A program made the translations under genes and the position numbers. 64,000 nt of DNA from Thermaerobacter marianensis DSM 12885 (GTDB lineage Bacteria; Bacillota; Sulfobacillia; Thermaerobacterales; Thermaerobacteraceae), in contig NC_014831.1 of the NCBI RefSeq assembly GCF_000184705.1, positions 1-64,000 of the forward strand, written 5' to 3'. The stretch's first letter is position 1. Every line of letters begins with the position of its first letter. Below are positions 30,778-39,123 of this stretch, piece by piece. The notes below the pieces were generated by a model. That model made no database searches. It saw only the letters and a list, made by a program, of their open reading frames with translations, and was not told where the DNA came from.

Positions 30778-33027
30778 ATGAAGCTGCGTGACCGGCTACG
30801 GGTGCTGTTCACCGGCCGACTCCCCATCGACGTGTTCGTGGACCAGGCCTACGAGCGAGTGAAGCAGGTCGCCGGCGGCACGGTGGTCAGCCCTGGCGTC
30901 GCCCGGTGGCCGGAAGACGGCTACGCGAACTGGGCCCGCGAAGCGTACGGGAAGAACGAGCTCGTCTATGCCTGCATCACCGAGATCGCGACCAGCGTGC
31001 CGGAGGCCCCCCTGCGCATCTACCGCGACACAGCGGCCGGCTGGGAGGAAGTGCCCGACCACCCGCTACGCCAGCTGATCCGGCGGCCGAACCCGGTTCT
31101 GAGCGAGTACGAGCTGTGGGAACTGACCGTCGTCCACCTGTACCTGGCTGGGAACGCCTACTGGGAGATCGTCAGAAGCCGCGACGGCCGGCCGAAGGAG
31201 CTCTGGCCGCTCCGACCAGACCGGGTGCGGATCATCCCGGATCCGGACCCGCGCATCCACCACACCTACGCTTACGCGGTGGACGGACAGCTGTACCCGT
31301 TGGGCACAGACGTCCTGCATTTCAAGTTCCCGAACCCGTTGGACGAGTATTTCGGCCAGCCGCCCTTGCGGGCCGCAGTCCGGGCAGTGGCGGTGGACAA
31401 CGAGGCGACCGCGTACGTCCAGTCGCTGCTCCAGAACGACGCCATGCCCCGCGTCATCGTGACCACGCAGCAGAAGCTCGACGAGGACACCGTGGAGCGG
31501 CTGCGGAGCCGGTGGCGCGAGCGGTACGGGCGTGAGAACCGCGGCATGCCCGCCTTCCTTCAGGCCGGCATGGACGTCAAGGTGCTGGGCCTGAACCTGA
31601 AGGACCTGGAGTTCCCAGACCTGCGGGCCACCTCGGAGTCGCGCATCTGCGCGGCGTTCGGCGTGCCGCCGGTGCTGGTTGGGGCGAAGGTGGGACTGGA
31701 CCGCAGCACGTTCGCCAACTACAGCGAGGCCCGGCGTTCCTTCTGGGAAGAGACCATCTCGCCTTTGTTGCGCAGGTTGGCTGACCGGATCAACCACAAG
31801 CTTCTGCCCATGTTCCGGGACTCCGAGGGCCTGGAGGCGCGGTTTGACACCAGCGAGGTGTCGGCGCTGCAGGAGAGCGTCAACGAGAAGTGGCGCCGGA
31901 TCACCGAGGCGGTGGAGGCCGGGTGGCTCATGGTGGACGAGGCCCGGGCCGAAGCGGGATACGACCCGTTCCCGGACGGCCGCGGTCGCGTGCTGCTGCG
32001 GCCCACCAGCGTGGCGGAAGTGCCGGTTGGCGGCGGGGGCGAGGACGGGGGCGGCGGTGGAGAGCCGGGCGACGACGAGGCGCCGGCCCGGCGGCCGCGG
32101 CCCACTCCGGGTGGCGACGAGGGTGGCCTGGGCGAGCCGGGCGACACGCCGGGTGCCGAGCCGTCCACCCCGACCGAAGACGGGCCGCCGCCGGGCGGCG
32201 ATGGCGAACCGGGCAAGCAGCGGTCCGGCCCGAGGCGCATCCTCAAGAGCCGCGAGGCCATCGCCGAGTCGCGGAACCGGCTGGCCGACCGCTACGAACG
32301 CCGGTGGCGGGAGTGGGCCCGGGAAGAGTTTCAAGCTGAGGCGCGGGATACGCTCCGCGCCTTTTGGCTTGCCACGACGGGCCGTCGGTTCAAGGCGTTG
32401 GCCGACGACGAGCTGATGGAGTTCCTGACCACGCTGGAGCAGATGGGAATCAGCTGGCGCCAGCGGATTCAGGACGGCTCCGCCGAGCTGATCTACGAAC
32501 AGCTGGTGGATGCGGCCGGGGAGGCCGGCTCCGAGCTGGACGTGGCGTTCCAGCTCAACAACGACTTCGCCAAGCGGTTCGTTGAGCGCTACGTGTTCAT
32601 CTTCGCGCAGGCGCTGTCACGGGCCAGCCAGGACCGCATCCGCGAGATCATCCTGGCCGGCCAGCGCGATGGCCTGACCATCAACGAGATGAAGCGCCGG
32701 CTGCTTGAGGAGTTCGACGACTGGACCGCGGCTCGTGCCGAACGGGTGGCCCGGACGGAGACGCTCCGGGCCAGTAATGCTGGGGCGATGATGGCCTACC
32801 AGCAGGCCGGGGTGCAGGTGGTGGAGTGGCTGCCTGCCGGAGACGCCTGCCCGTACTGCAAGGCCCTCAAGGGCAGGCGCTGGGCGGTCGGTAGTGCGCT
32901 GTTCCAGGTTGGGGATGAGTGGCACCCCGAGGGCGTGGAGCGGCCGTACCGGATCACATACGAACCCGTTCAACACCCCCCGCTCCATCCCCACTGTCGC
33001 TGCACCATCGTGCCAGTGGTCGACTGA
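30778..33027 (+). CDS. Portal protein fused to MuF/SPP1 gp7-like head protein
   Basis: 749 aa. Residues about 1-405 are an HK97-type portal (YACITEIATSVPEAPLRIYR, YLAGNAYWEIVRS, FGVPPVLVGAKVGLDRSTFA). A Gly/Glu/Pro-rich linker (about 415-485) leads to a C-terminal MuF-like minor head domain (about 495-749) with ARAERVARTETLRASNAGAM and the cysteine/His cluster in GDACPYCKALKG and PPLHPHCRCTIVP. In most phages these are two genes; here they form one chain, so each portal subunit would carry a MuF domain. Confidence 0.92.
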   Translation: MKLRDRLRVLFTGRLPIDVFVDQAYERVKQVAGGTVVSPGVARWPEDGYANWAREAYGKNELVYACITEIATSVPEAPLRIYRDTAAGWEEVPDHPLRQLIRRPNPVLSEYELWELTVVHLYLAGNAYWEIVRSRDGRPKELWPLRPDRVRIIPDPDPRIHHTYAYAVDGQLYPLGTDVLHFKFPNPLDEYFGQPPLRAAVRAVAVDNEATAYVQSLLQNDAMPRVIVTTQQKLDEDTVERLRSRWRERYGRENRGMPAFLQAGMDVKVLGLNLKDLEFPDLRATSESRICAAFGVPPVLVGAKVGLDRSTFANYSEARRSFWEETISPLLRRLADRINHKLLPMFRDSEGLEARFDTSEVSALQESVNEKWRRITEAVEAGWLMVDEARAEAGYDPFPDGRGRVLLRPTSVAEVPVGGGGEDGGGGGEPGDDEAPARRPRPTPGGDEGGLGEPGDTPGAEPSTPTEDGPPPGGDGEPGKQRSGPRRILKSREAIAESRNRLADRYERRWREWAREEFQAEARDTLRAFWLATTGRRFKALADDELMEFLTTLEQMGISWRQRIQDGSAELIYEQLVDAAGEAGSELDVAFQLNNDFAKRFVERYVFIFAQALSRASQDRIREIILAGQRDGLTINEMKRRLLEEFDDWTAARAERVARTETLRASNAGAMMAYQQAGVQVVEWLPAGDACPYCKALKGRRWAVGSALFQVGDEWHPEGVERPYRITYEPVQHPPLHPHCRCTIVPVVD

Positions 33028-33040
33028 GGGAGGGAAGACA

Positions 33041-34471
33041 ATGCCGACCCGCGGTTACCCCACGGAGTTCAAGACGGTGTCCTTCTCGTTGACGCGCTTC
33101 GACGAGAGCGCGGGCACCGTTGAGGGCTACGCCTCCACGTGGGACCGCGACGAGGACGGGGACGTGATCGTCAAGGGTGCCTTCAAGAAAACGATTCAGG
33201 AGCGGGTACCGGCGGGCAAGGTCAAGCTACTGGATTCCCACCGCTGGGACTCGCAGCACGTCCTTGGCACCGTCGTCGAGGCCCGCGAGGAGGATCATGG
33301 CCTTTGGATCAAGGCGATTTTCTCAGGTTCCGCCGAGGCGCAGGCCGTCAGGCAGAAGGTGCTGGAGGGACACCTGACCGCCTTCAGTATCGGCTTCGAG
33401 AGCTTGCGGGACGAGATCAAGGCTGACGAGCAGGGACGGCCGACCCGCTATATCTACGAGGTCAAGTTGTACGAGGTCAGCATTGTGCCGTTCCCGGCAA
33501 ACGAAAATGCGGTCATAATGGCGGCCAAGCAGGCTAACGGCTCCGGCAGGGCAGGGATGGATAAGCCGATCGAGCCTTTGTTCCCGCCCGGGACCAGAGT
33601 CCGCCTGCTGGTGCCGCCACACATCGAGGGACAGCCCACCGAGGCGATTGTGCGAGAGGCCGTCGTCGGTGTTGCCTACGGGCTCTTGTTCGAGGGCGAC
33701 AGCACGATCCATCGCTGGTACGTAGAGTCCGAGCTGGCGCCAGCCGACGGGGGCCAAGCGGAGGGGCACAGTGCGGGTCACAAGTACAAGGGCGTCGTGC
33801 CATTCCAGGACCTGCCCCTGGCTGATCGCGACCGCCCCTGGGACGCCGACGCAGCCGTTCAACGGGTCCGCCGGTGGGCATCCCGGGATGGGAGTGGCGA
33901 GAAGGACACGATCGACTGGGCCCGCTACAGGCGGGCCTTTGTTTGGTACGACAGCTCCAACGCGGAGCACTTCGGCAGCTACAAGTTGCCCGTCGCGGAC
34001 GTCATCGACGGCCAGCTTCGCGCGGTTCCCCGCGCGATTTTTGCTGCCGCGGCGGCTGTGCAGGGCGCTCGGGGAGGGGTGGACATCCCCGCGAGCGACC
34101 TGCCGGCCGTCCGAAACCACCTGGCCCGGTACTACCGCAAGATGGGCGAGACGCCGCCCTGGGAGCAAGACAGCCTGGACTTGATCGTGGCCGAAGTGAA
34201 GGCCGGGCGGCGCAACAGCCAGGCGGACTTTGAACGGATTGCCGGGGCGATTTCGCTGCTCTGGGAGGCGCTGAATGACGACGAGAAGGCGCAGGTCATG
34301 GAGCGTCTGGGCCTTGCCCCTGCGGCCGGGCCGGATGAGACTCCACCCACCGACGGGGGCGAGGTAAAGGGCGAGGCCACCGAGCCGCCGACGGAGGATG
34401 CGTCGGCACTCATGGCGGCCCTGGAGGTTCTGGACGCCGAACTGGACCTGCTTGAGACGGAGGTGGCATGA
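33041..34471 (+). CDS. HK97-type prohead protease with long C-terminal extension
   Basis: 476 aa from ATG 33041 after GGGAGGGAAG. The protease domain (about 1-170) has TVEGYASTWDRDEDGD, the catalytic His in LLDSHRWDSQHVLG, and the Ser in HLTAFSIGFES, then VSIVPFPANENAVI. It cleaves scaffold/delta domains during maturation. The remaining 300 residues include two extra domains: a short beta segment (PGTRVRLLVPPHIEGQ) and a region (SYKLPVADVIDGQLRAVPRA, VRNHLARYYRKMGETPPW) seen in some phage serine-protease/structural proteins. The usual length is about 200 aa. Its stop overlaps the capsid start. Confidence 0.9.
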   Translation: MPTRGYPTEFKTVSFSLTRFDESAGTVEGYASTWDRDEDGDVIVKGAFKKTIQERVPAGKVKLLDSHRWDSQHVLGTVVEAREEDHGLWIKAIFSGSAEAQAVRQKVLEGHLTAFSIGFESLRDEIKADEQGRPTRYIYEVKLYEVSIVPFPANENAVIMAAKQANGSGRAGMDKPIEPLFPPGTRVRLLVPPHIEGQPTEAIVREAVVGVAYGLLFEGDSTIHRWYVESELAPADGGQAEGHSAGHKYKGVVPFQDLPLADRDRPWDADAAVQRVRRWASRDGSGEKDTIDWARYRRAFVWYDSSNAEHFGSYKLPVADVIDGQLRAVPRAIFAAAAAVQGARGGVDIPASDLPAVRNHLARYYRKMGETPPWEQDSLDLIVAEVKAGRRNSQADFERIAGAISLLWEALNDDEKAQVMERLGLAPAAGPDETPPTDGGEVKGEATEPPTEDASALMAALEVLDAELDLLETEVA

Positions 34472-35748
34472 CCGTGGATCTGAAGGAGTTGGTCGGGAAG
34501 GCCCGGCAGCGGGTCGAGGAAGCCCGACGCATTGTCGAGGAGTACGCGGGCAAGGCGATGCCCGCCGATGTCAAGGAACAGGTAGATCGGCTGTTGGCGG
34601 AGGCCAAGGAACTGAAAGCACAGGCCGACCGGGCGGCGGAGGTCCAGAAGCTGCAGGCGTGGCTGGACGAGCCCCAGTACCGCCGGCCTATGAACGAGGG
34701 CGCAGCCAAGGCCCTTGCGCCGGAGGACGAGCCGGCGGAGGACGGGGGCCTGAGCGAGGCCCAGAAGAAGAAGCAGACCCGGGCGTTCTTCAAGGCTCTG
34801 CGTGGTGGGTTGGGCGTATTGACCCGCGAGGAGCGGGAGCTGCTGAACCCGGCCCGCAAGGGGCTGGTGGCAACGAAGGCGCTGGTGGAGGACGCCGCCG
34901 GCGAAATCCTGGTGCCCGAGGAAGTGGAGGCGGAGATCTACCGGCGGCTGCCCAAGCTGACCGTCATCCGGCCCCTGGCGACGGTCCGGACCACCGGGTC
35001 AAACCGGGTACGCCGTCGGAGCCTGACCGAACTGCAGGTCGGCTGGGGCAAGCTGGAGACCGGCACGGCGCTGGTGCAGTCCACGCCGCAGCCCGGCGAG
35101 GAATACACCTACGTCGAGGACCTGTACGGGCTGACGCTGGTCGGCGAGGACGAGCTGGATGACACCGATGTCAACCTGACGTCGTTCGTCGCCGATTCGT
35201 TCGCCCAGGCCATCGCGGAGGCGGAAGATACGGCGTTTATCGCCGGCACCGGTCACGCGAACCAGCAGCCGGAGGGCATCCTCAATGCCGCGGACGTTCC
35301 GACGGTAGCGGCGGGCCAGACGGCGGCCATCACCACCGACGACATCCTGACGCTGATCTACAAGGTGCCCGCCCAGCACCGCCGGAACGGCGTGCTGATC
35401 GCCAACCCCGAGACGGTGCTGCGGCTGCGGCTGCTGAAGACGACCGACGGCCAGTATCTGTGGCAGCCGTCCCTGGTGGCCGGTCAGCCGGACACCTTCG
35501 CAGGCTATCCGGTCTACGACTCGGTGGACGTTCCGACCATCCCGACCACCGCTGGCCAGACCAACAAGGTCGCCATCTTCGGTGACGTGCGGTCGGGCTA
35601 CCGTATCCTGGACCGCCAGGGTATGACGGTCAAGGTCCTGCAGGAGAGGTACGCAGACCAGGGCCTGATCGGCTACCGCGTGCGCTACCGGGTTGGTGGC
35701 AGTGTGGTCCGGCCGGAGGCCTTTGCGATCTTGACGGTGGCGGCGTAG
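34468..35748 (+). CDS. HK97-fold major capsid protein
   Basis: 426 aa, ATG overlapping the protease stop. An N-terminal coiled-coil delta domain (about 1-105, rich in Glu/Lys/Ala) should be removed by the protease. The mature HK97 fold begins near LVATKALVEDAAGEILVPEE and includes EDTAFIAGTGHANQQPEGIL and the C-terminal LIGYRVRYRVGGSVVRPEAF. Forms the icosahedral shell. Confidence 0.94.
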   Translation: MTVDLKELVGKARQRVEEARRIVEEYAGKAMPADVKEQVDRLLAEAKELKAQADRAAEVQKLQAWLDEPQYRRPMNEGAAKALAPEDEPAEDGGLSEAQKKKQTRAFFKALRGGLGVLTREERELLNPARKGLVATKALVEDAAGEILVPEEVEAEIYRRLPKLTVIRPLATVRTTGSNRVRRRSLTELQVGWGKLETGTALVQSTPQPGEEYTYVEDLYGLTLVGEDELDDTDVNLTSFVADSFAQAIAEAEDTAFIAGTGHANQQPEGILNAADVPTVAAGQTAAITTDDILTLIYKVPAQHRRNGVLIANPETVLRLRLLKTTDGQYLWQPSLVAGQPDTFAGYPVYDSVDVPTIPTTAGQTNKVAIFGDVRSGYRILDRQGMTVKVLQERYADQGLIGYRVRYRVGGSVVRPEAFAILTVAA

Positions 35749-35811
35749 GTGTAGGCAGGGCGGGCGGTCCTTGAATGGGCCGCCCGCCTCACTGGTTGAA
35801 GGAGTGGTAGC

Positions 35812-36108
35812 GTGAGAGTGCGATTGCTCCGCTCCCTGGCAACCGCCGACCGGGTTTACCGCGCTGGGCAGGAAGTCTGGGTTGCGGACATGCTGGCGGA
35901 GCGGTGGGTTGCAGAAGGCGTCGCAGAGCTCATCGAAGGCGGCGTCGAGGCAAAGAACAAGGCTGGGCCGCCGGAGACGAAGGCGCTGGATGGGCCGGTG
36001 GCGGTGAAGGATGCGGCGGGAGTGAACGAGGATGCCGCAGCTGGTAACGCTGGCGGAGGCGAAAAGCCTGCTGCAAAGCCCCGCCGAGGACGACGGGCTG
36101 GTCAGTGA
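35812..36108 (+). CDS. Small head-region protein
   Basis: 98 aa, GTG 35812 after GAAGGAG. The N-terminal 45 residues (MRVRLLRSLATADRVYRAGQ) resemble short proteins encoded between capsid and connector in HK97-like phages; the C-terminal half is an Ala/Lys-rich tail. Its last 77 bp overlap the next gene in another frame. Possibly a head decoration or structural accessory protein. Confidence 0.5.
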   Translation: MRVRLLRSLATADRVYRAGQEVWVADMLAERWVAEGVAELIEGGVEAKNKAGPPETKALDGPVAVKDAAGVNEDAAAGNAGGGEKPAAKPRRGRRAGQ

Positions 36109-36577
36109 CCTGATCGAGCGGGCCTCAGCGGCGGTGGAGTCCTACACGCGCCGGCGCATCCTCCACGCCAAGGTGCTGGACCTGCTTCCCGGCGGGAGCA
36201 AGGCGCTGGTCCTGCGTTACCGGCCGGTGGTGTCGGTCGAGCAGGTGGTGGACCTGGAGAGCCAGCAGGCCGTGTCGACGGAGGACTACGTGATCGACAG
36301 CCGGGCCGGGCTGATCCTGCGCCGGCGCGGCAAGTGGCCCAAGGGCGATCTGCGCTGGGAGGTGCGCTATACAGCCGGCTACGCGGCCACCGTGGACGAT
36401 GTACCTGCAGACATCAAACAGGCCGTCCTGCTGCTGGTCCAAACGTGGTACCAGCGCCGCGACCCGGCGATCCAGCAGGAGCGCATCGGCGACTACAGCT
36501 ACACGCTGGCAGACCGGCGCGGATGGCCGGATGCAGTGCAGGACCTGCTGGCCCCCTACGTCGAGGTGGTGGTTTAG
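36032..36577 (+). CDS. Head-tail connector (gp6-like)
   Basis: 181 aa from ATG 36032, inside the end of the previous gene. VTLAEAKSLLQSPAEDDGLV and LIERASAAVESYTRRRI form the typical helical start of phage gp6/YqbG-like DNA-packaging connectors, followed by a beta segment and a final helix (IKQAVLLLVQTWYQRRDP). It forms the ring below the portal. Confidence 0.85.
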   Translation: MPQLVTLAEAKSLLQSPAEDDGLVSDLIERASAAVESYTRRRILHAKVLDLLPGGSKALVLRYRPVVSVEQVVDLESQQAVSTEDYVIDSRAGLILRRRGKWPKGDLRWEVRYTAGYAATVDDVPADIKQAVLLLVQTWYQRRDPAIQQERIGDYSYTLADRRGWPDAVQDLLAPYVEVVV

Positions 36578-36811
36578 ATGGGCGAGTCTCGCAACGTGAT
36601 CCATCTGCAAGTCAAGGTACGGCCGGCTGTCTACGCAGGGCTGGTGCAAGCCGTCCTCGCTGCTGCAGTTCGAGCCGGCCTCCTGTCGCCCGCGAAGGCG
36701 TTGGACTGGTTCTGGCGGATTTACAGGCGGACCGCGCGAGTCTGCGTTGAGCCGGTGCAGGTCAACACCACCCTGAAGGTGGTGCTCGACGGTGCTGCAC
36801 CTGCTGAATGA
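36578..36811 (+). CDS. Hypothetical protein in connector region
   Basis: 77 aa, ATG directly after the connector stop. A strand-helix-helix-strand pattern (NVIHLQVKVRPAVYAGLVQA, TTLKVVLDGAAPAE). No family recognised; not essential to standard head-tail sets. Overlaps the next gene by 20 bp. Confidence 0.5.
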   Translation: MGESRNVIHLQVKVRPAVYAGLVQAVLAAAVRAGLLSPAKALDWFWRIYRRTARVCVEPVQVNTTLKVVLDGAAPAE

Positions 36812-37112
36812 GACCGTCCAGATCCAGCGCCGGACGCGCACCTCGGACGGCCAGGGCGGCTGGAAAGAGGGCTGGCAGGATGTCGGGACGGCTCGGGTCC
36901 GCATCCGGCCGGCCTCAGCTCGGGAGCGGGAAGCAGGGGCCGTCACCGAGGCGCTGCTGAGCCACGTCGTCTATGCCCTGGACGGAGCCGACATCCGTCG
37001 AGGCGACCGCCTGGTACGAGCAAGCGGGGAGACGCTGGCGGTGATCTCCGTCCGTCAGCCCTCAGCGGGCCACCACCTGGAGATTGACGCGGAGGCGGTC
37101 CAGCGTGGCTAA
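36792..37112 (+). CDS. Head closure / head-tail adaptor protein
   Basis: 106 aa, GTG 36792. LNETVQIQRRTRTSDGQGGW followed by TARVRIRPASARE and the end GHHLEIDAEAVQRG match the SPP1 gp16 / phage head-tail adaptor family, small beta-barrel stoppers that close the portal channel. Position after the connector fits. Confidence 0.85.
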   Translation: MLHLLNETVQIQRRTRTSDGQGGWKEGWQDVGTARVRIRPASAREREAGAVTEALLSHVVYALDGADIRRGDRLVRASGETLAVISVRQPSAGHHLEIDAEAVQRG

Positions 37113-37596
37113 GGTGGTCACCAAGTGGTACCTGGGCGAGTTTATGCGGGCGGCCCAGGCCCATGTGGTCCGGGGCATGACGAAGGCCGTCCTGTATTGC
37201 GAGGGTGTAGCCAAGCAGAAGGTCAGCCGCGGCAACGTGGACGGCAAGAACCCGTCCAAGCCCGGCGAGCCTCCGAAGACGGTGACCGGCACCCTTCGGG
37301 CCAACATCGGCCATGACGTGGCGGTGACTCCGAGTGAGGTCATCGGCATGATCGGGGTCCGCAAGGGCCCGGCGAACAAGTACGCGAGGCGGCTGGAGCT
37401 AGGTTTCCACGGGACGGTCAAAGTGAAAGCGCACACCCGGACGCAGACCCATGCTTGGGGCCGGCCGCTGAAGACGCCGAAGAAGGTGCGGGTACGGGCC
37501 TACAGCTACACCGTCAACCAAGCGCCGCGGCCGTACCTGCGGCCGACGGTGGCAGAGAACAAGGAGCAGATCCTCAAGCTGATCGCCAAAGGCTAG
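37105..37596 (+). CDS. HK97 gp10-like tail-completion protein
   Basis: 163 aa from GTG 37105, overlapping the adaptor gene. KPGEPPKTVTGTLRANIG is the characteristic segment of HK97 gp10/neck proteins, and the end APRPYLRPTVAENKEQIL is also typical. Strongly basic. It joins head and tail or terminates the tail. Confidence 0.85.
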   Translation: MAKVVTKWYLGEFMRAAQAHVVRGMTKAVLYCEGVAKQKVSRGNVDGKNPSKPGEPPKTVTGTLRANIGHDVAVTPSEVIGMIGVRKGPANKYARRLELGFHGTVKVKAHTRTQTHAWGRPLKTPKKVRVRAYSYTVNQAPRPYLRPTVAENKEQILKLIAKG

Positions 37597-37610
37597 GTAG
37601 GTGAGGCCCG

Positions 37611-38033
37611 ATGGCGGCGCTCACCCAGGCGCTGTATGACCGGCTGGCCGGGGACACCGAGCTGCGTACCATGCTCGGGACCTATAAGGGCCAGCCGGCT
37701 ATCTTTACGGCACCGCCGCCAGGGGACGCGGGGGAAGCCGCCTACCCAATGATCGTCACCCTGGGCGCGGTGTCTGATACACCCGACGACACGAAGACCA
37801 GCCGTGGCCGGGAGGTCCAGCGGGACATCACCTGCTACACCTTGGCCGATGGCAGCATGTCGCAGGTGGAGGCCATCGCTGAGCGGGTCCGGCAGCTGCT
37901 CCACCGCCAGCCGCTGGCTGTGGACGGTTATCACGTCTGGCTGGCTGAGGTCAACGGGCCGATCCTCGCGGAGACCGACGACACGGTGTACGGCCTGACC
38001 TTGACGGTCCGGCTGAGGATGGAGGAGGTGTAA
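37611..38033 (+). CDS. Tail terminator/completion protein (DUF3168-like)
   Basis: 140 aa from ATG 37611. LTQALYDRLAGDTELRTMLG and YPMIVTLGAVSDTPDD, then QRDITCYTLADGSMSQVEAI and YGLTLTVRLRMEEV, match the DUF3168 tail-completion family, which caps the tail tube. Order relative to gp10 and the tail tube gene is standard. Confidence 0.85.
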   Translation: MAALTQALYDRLAGDTELRTMLGTYKGQPAIFTAPPPGDAGEAAYPMIVTLGAVSDTPDDTKTSRGREVQRDITCYTLADGSMSQVEAIAERVRQLLHRQPLAVDGYHVWLAEVNGPILAETDDTVYGLTLTVRLRMEEV

Positions 38034-38036
38034 CCC

Positions 38037-38459
38037 ATGCCGGAGGGGCTGAACGGGTCGGCGGTGCTGGTGCTGGTCCAGACGGGGACCGACGCGACGA
38101 GCGGCCAGCCCATCTTCGAGGCAGTGGCGAAGCAGACCGGCCTGTCGGATGAGTCGAGCCGGGAGCTGATCGACGACAGCGCCAAGGGTGATGACCATGT
38201 CTCGCACCTGTACGGCCGTGCCGAGACCAGCGTGGAGCTGGAAGCGGCCTATGTGCCGAACGACGCGGCATTCCAGGCGCTCTGGCAGGCGTACCTGAGC
38301 AAGCAGGACGTGGTGCTTAGGCGGACGGAGAATGGGACGATGGTGGAAGAAGCGCGGGCGAAGATCGAGAGCATTAGCCGAGAATTCCCGGATAATGACC
38401 GGTCTACCGTGACTGTCTCGTTCCAGTTGCAAGAGTTCTGGCGGAAGGTGACGGCGTAA
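38037..38459 (+). CDS. Major tail (tube) protein
   Basis: 140 aa from ATG 38037 after GGAGGAGG. The pattern NGSAVLVLVQTGTDATSGQP, DDSAKGDDHVSHLYGRAETS and the end RSTVTVSFQLQEFWRKVTA fits TP901-1-type tail tube proteins. It polymerises around the tape measure protein. Its stop overlaps the chaperone start (taATGg). Confidence 0.85.
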   Translation: MPEGLNGSAVLVLVQTGTDATSGQPIFEAVAKQTGLSDESSRELIDDSAKGDDHVSHLYGRAETSVELEAAYVPNDAAFQALWQAYLSKQDVVLRRTENGTMVEEARAKIESISREFPDNDRSTVTVSFQLQEFWRKVTA

Positions 38460-38791
38460 TGGCGAACCCGTTGCGCGGAGAAGTTGAGCTGAAGGCCGGG
38501 GGAAAGACCTACGTGCTGCGCTATACCACGAACGCCATGGTCCAATTGGAGGAAATGCTGGGGCGGTCTGTCCTGGAAATAGTGAACAACCCGTCGTTCA
38601 CGGACGCCCGGGCGATGGTCTGGGCTGGATTGCTCCATGCGCATCCCGGCCTGACGCTGGAGCAGGCTGGAGAGATCATGGATGAGGCCGGGGTCGTGGA
38701 GGCCATCCAGGCCGCCGGCCAGGCGCTGAAGAAAGCCTTCGGGCGTGCTGTGGATGAGGGAAAACCGCAGGGCGAGGAAACGATCGTGTAG
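38459..38791 (+). CDS. Tail assembly chaperone G (zero-frame product)
   Basis: 110 aa from ATG 38459. Small, mostly helical after a beta start (VELKAGGKTYVLRYTTNAMV). By position between tube protein and tape measure it is the G-type tail assembly chaperone. A slippery heptamer near its end allows production of a longer G-T fusion. Confidence 0.85.
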   Translation: MANPLRGEVELKAGGKTYVLRYTTNAMVQLEEMLGRSVLEIVNNPSFTDARAMVWAGLLHAHPGLTLEQAGEIMDEAGVVEAIQAAGQALKKAFGRAVDEGKPQGEETIV

Positions 38792-39123
38792 ACTGGTGGG
38801 CGCTCTTGGAGGCCGGCCTGCGGGCCGGCCTGGACATCGAGACGTTCTGGCAGCTGACGCCGGGCGAAGTGTGGGAAGTCGTGAAAGCGGACTGGGAACG
38901 TCATGACCGCTGGGGACAGACCCTGGCGGTCTTTTTTGCGCCGCTCATCAACGCCCAGGGTGTCAAACGCCGGGTCCGTCCGCGTGATCTGTGGCGTTGG
39001 CGGGCACCCTGGGCGAGGCCGCTCAAAAGCCGCGAGGAGCACCAGCGAGAGTTTGAGCAGCTGGTGCAGATCATGGGGCCGCAGGCGATCCCGGTGCGCC
39101 CTGAAGGGAAGGGGGTGGCGTAG
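38459..39123 (+). CDS. Tail assembly chaperone G-T (programmed -1 frameshift product)
   Basis: The zero frame is read to 38764, then a -1 slip at G-GGA-AAA (38758-38764) continues through an overlapping open frame to 39123, giving about 221 aa. After the slip the reading is open with no stop (AGRGNDRVDWWALLEAGLRA, then IETFWQLTPGEVWEVVKADW). The downstream frame lacks a credible ribosome site of its own, supporting fusion. In lambda-like phages G and G-T chaperone the tape measure protein during tail assembly. Confidence 0.8.
38758..38764 (+). promoter_or_regulatory. Slippery site GGGAAAA for -1 ribosomal frameshift
   Basis: G-GGA-AAA in the exact X-XXY-YYZ register of the chaperone gene (GGA codon at 38759). 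A 9-bp stem AGGCCGGCC/GGCCGGCCT with a 4-base loop lies at 38810-38831, rather far downstream to be the classical stimulator. Confidence 0.85.
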
